A stretch of 7,600 nucleotides of DNA from ANME-2 cluster archaeon. GTDB taxonomy: Archaea > Halobacteriota > Methanosarcinia > Methanosarcinales > Methanocomedenaceae. This document shows, in pieces, positions 6,303 to 7,600 of the stretch. Position 1 is the first letter of the stretch; each line of letters starts with the position of its first letter. The notes under the pieces were generated by a model that was given only the letters and a program-made list of their open reading frames with translations, was not told the origin of the DNA and searched no databases. The stretch covers positions 1-7,600 of the forward strand of contig JAKRWB010000186.1 of NCBI GenBank assembly GCA_022353185.1, in the 5' to 3' direction. The position numbers and the translations under genes are program-made.

Positions 6303-6737
6303 ATGCAAGAGATTCATGTAATCGCACACTGCCTGGTAAACCCATCTGTACAGTTGAATGGCTTAAAGCCACAGAAGCGCTCCGGCCTCAGTGATAATAT
6401 CATCCAGCTTCCCTGTCCGGAGTTTATCTATATGGGACCAAAACGCTGGGAAATAACTAAAGAACAGCTTGATATCCCCAACTACCGGCGGTTCTGCCGT
6501 CAGATCTTCCTGCCAGCGGCTGACACCATTGAGATGCTCTACCGCTTGGGCCATCCTATTACTCTGGTAGGAGTACCGGGCAGTCCCTCGTGCGGTGCCC
6601 AGACCACAAGTACGGGAATGGAAGGCGGGCGACTGCATGAAGCGGAGCATACACATATTCAGGGCAGCGGCATATTCTTCGAAGAGATAATCCGGGAACT
6701 GGAAGAGAGAGGGATAAAATTTAATACTATGGAATAA
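6303..6737 (+). CDS. TudS-related (DUF523-like) putative desulfidase
   Basis: The 144-residue protein matches the small TudS/DUF523-related family, whose studied member removes sulfur from 2-thiouracil using a [4Fe-4S] cluster held by three cysteines. Family hallmarks seen are AHCLVNP with Cys10, QLPCPE with Cys38, GVPGSPSCGAQ with Cys97, and a C-terminal GSGIFFEEIIRELEERG (121-137). Cys10, Cys38 and Cys97 are the likely cluster ligands, by family pattern. Cys65 is an additional cysteine. The motif style resembles the short CD3072-like branch rather than full-length TudS. The protein is probably cytoplasmic, and its natural substrate is unknown; a thio-nucleobase or related sulfur compound is only an inference. 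It has its own TATA box, is divergent from the thermosome, and is followed after 32 nt by the metzincin gene. No Shine-Dalgarno is visible at the ATG. Confidence 0.85.
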   Translation: MQEIHVIAHCLVNPSVQLNGLKPQKRSGLSDNIIQLPCPEFIYMGPKRWEITKEQLDIPNYRRFCRQIFLPAADTIEMLYRLGHPITLVGVPGSPSCGAQTTSTGMEGGRLHEAEHTHIQGSGIFFEEIIRELEERGIKFNTME

Positions 6738-6760
6738 AATATAATACCTTGAATATTATT

Positions 6761-6765
6761 GAGGT
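6761..6765 (+). promoter_or_regulatory. Shine-Dalgarno of the metzincin gene
   Basis: GAGGT lies four bases before the ATG at 6770 and supports that start. The 32-nt gap before it is AT-rich. A TATA-like AAAATATAAT (6737-6746) would start transcription too late to keep the Shine-Dalgarno, so read-through from the TudS-like gene, or a start inside its 3' end, is more likely. Confidence 0.55.
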
Positions 6766-6769
6766 ATAG

Positions 6770-7561
6770 ATGGCTGATTCGGTTTTAAAAACGGTTGTTA
6801 TTTACACATTAGTTCTGGTAATAGCTCTGGCTCTTGCCACCGTGTTCATTTTCATACCTGCCTATGTCCACACTATTGAAGGCCGTGTACCAGGCGGTTT
6901 TGATAGCCTGTACCTTTCAAAATATTCACCATACAACACCATTGTGGTGGAAGTAGATTACCAGCCAGGCATGGAACCTGACCCAAAAGCCATTGCTGCA
7001 TTACAGGAAAAATTAGAGCTGTATTCCCAGAAGCATGTAGTGATGCACGTAAACCAGGAGATTGAATATGATGAAGTTCCCATCCTAATTTCCGGTAATG
7101 ACCTGTTCGATGTAACCAGCACCTTGCAGCATGCTCACCGGGATTACAAGACAGGTTGGCTGGGGGGAAATATTACTCTATATATTATGTATCTGGATAC
7201 TGTATGGCACCCCGATAATTCAGAATATTGCAGTAATATGCCAGCTTACCAATATAGGACCAGTACCAAAGTGTATTCAGCGGGTGTGACGTATGCTGCT
7301 GATTCTATAATCTTATTCAGGGATGCCCTTACCGAGGAAGATACGGAAACCACCATACTGCTGCATGAACTGGGGCATATATGGGGACTTGACCATTCCA
7401 ACAGGTCAGATGATGTGATGAACTCGGAGTTCAATGTCTACAATAATGTACCACAAAACCACGAGCCTGACGTTAAGCGGTTCCCTACAAATTACTCTTC
7501 TGAGGATACATTGAGACTCGAACAATTGCATGAAAGTCTCAATATCCTGCCTATCTTTTAA
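6770..7561 (+). CDS. Membrane-anchored matrixin-like metzincin metalloprotease
   Basis: The 263-residue protein is a predicted zinc peptidase of the metzincin clan. HELGHIWGLDH (199-209) gives the three zinc-binding histidines 199, 203 and 209 and catalytic Glu200. Met217 in DDVMN is a candidate Met-turn, eight residues after the third histidine, the spacing seen in matrixins (M10). It lacks the CxxxxC signature that follows the zinc motif in archaemetzincins. Residues about 8-30 are a hydrophobic membrane segment that could be an uncleaved anchor or a signal peptide, placing the catalytic part outside the membrane. The intervening 40-190 region is a plausible metzincin N-terminal subdomain. 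I see no cysteine-switch propeptide. Substrates are unknown. Downstream bases 7562-7600 hold only a small hairpin. Catalytic assignment is strong; subfamily is less certain. Confidence 0.87.
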   Translation: MADSVLKTVVIYTLVLVIALALATVFIFIPAYVHTIEGRVPGGFDSLYLSKYSPYNTIVVEVDYQPGMEPDPKAIAALQEKLELYSQKHVVMHVNQEIEYDEVPILISGNDLFDVTSTLQHAHRDYKTGWLGGNITLYIMYLDTVWHPDNSEYCSNMPAYQYRTSTKVYSAGVTYAADSIILFRDALTEEDTETTILLHELGHIWGLDHSNRSDDVMNSEFNVYNNVPQNHEPDVKRFPTNYSSEDTLRLEQLHESLNILPIF

Positions 7562-7574
7562 ATCGTGGATTGTT

Positions 7575-7588
7575 CAGGGGTGTCCCTG
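7575..7588 (+). terminator. Small hairpin after the metzincin gene
   Basis: CAGGG (7575-7579) and CCCTG (7584-7588) form a 5-bp stem with a GTGT loop, 13 nt after the stop codon. No T-run follows within the window, so a terminator role is only weakly supported. Confidence 0.3.
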
Positions 7589-7600
7589 TCATTGAAAGGA

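Noticed and set aside
6363..6656. Minus-strand open frame of 97 codons opposite the TudS-like gene
   Set aside because: The plus strand carries the three family cysteine motifs; the antisense reading has none.
1..7600. CRISPR array, tRNA or rRNA gene, insertion sequence, toxin-antitoxin or defence locus
   Set aside because: No spaced repeats, cloverleaf, transposase or defence gene was recognised, and every gene present is accounted for.

Overview
The window looks like a piece of an archaeal chromosome, most likely a methanogen or ANME-type lineage of the Methanosarcinales; the lineage is inferred from protein resemblance, not from a marker tree. The evidence is a group II chaperonin (thermosome) with a GGM-rich tail, a stand-alone small-type PurL, an XRE-HTH/CBS regulator of archaeal type, AT-rich TATA-like boxes upstream of genes, and Shine-Dalgarno sequences such as AGGAGGA. 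No rRNA, tRNA, CRISPR, insertion sequence or phage gene was seen. All genes appear intact and coding density is high.

Minus-strand block, in direction of transcription (right to left): thermosome subunit (6111-4468), closed by a clear hairpin/T-tract terminator (about 4422-4460); an unrecognised 391-residue P-loop protein (4352-3177, GTG start); an 84-residue orphan (3159-2905) 17 nt behind it; an HTH-CBS regulator (2798-2232) with its own TATA box and a 15-bp palindrome over the predicted start of transcription; and purL (2208-64), only 23 nt behind the regulator and probably co-transcribed with it. A T7 run follows purL.

Plus-strand block, divergent from the thermosome across a 191-bp intergenic region: a small TudS/DUF523-like iron-sulfur desulfidase (6303-6737) and, 32 nt further on, a membrane-anchored metzincin protease with a matrixin-like zinc site (6770-7561).

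Functionally this is mostly housekeeping: protein folding and de novo purine synthesis. The less ordinary parts are the HTH-CBS/purL pair, where a possible adenine-nucleotide-sensing repressor sits next to a purine gene under an apparent autoregulatory operator; the uncharacterised P-loop protein/orphan pair, framed by small palindromes; and the archaeal matrixin-like protease beside a sulfur-chemistry enzyme. I see no convincing evidence of a wholly new multi-gene system.
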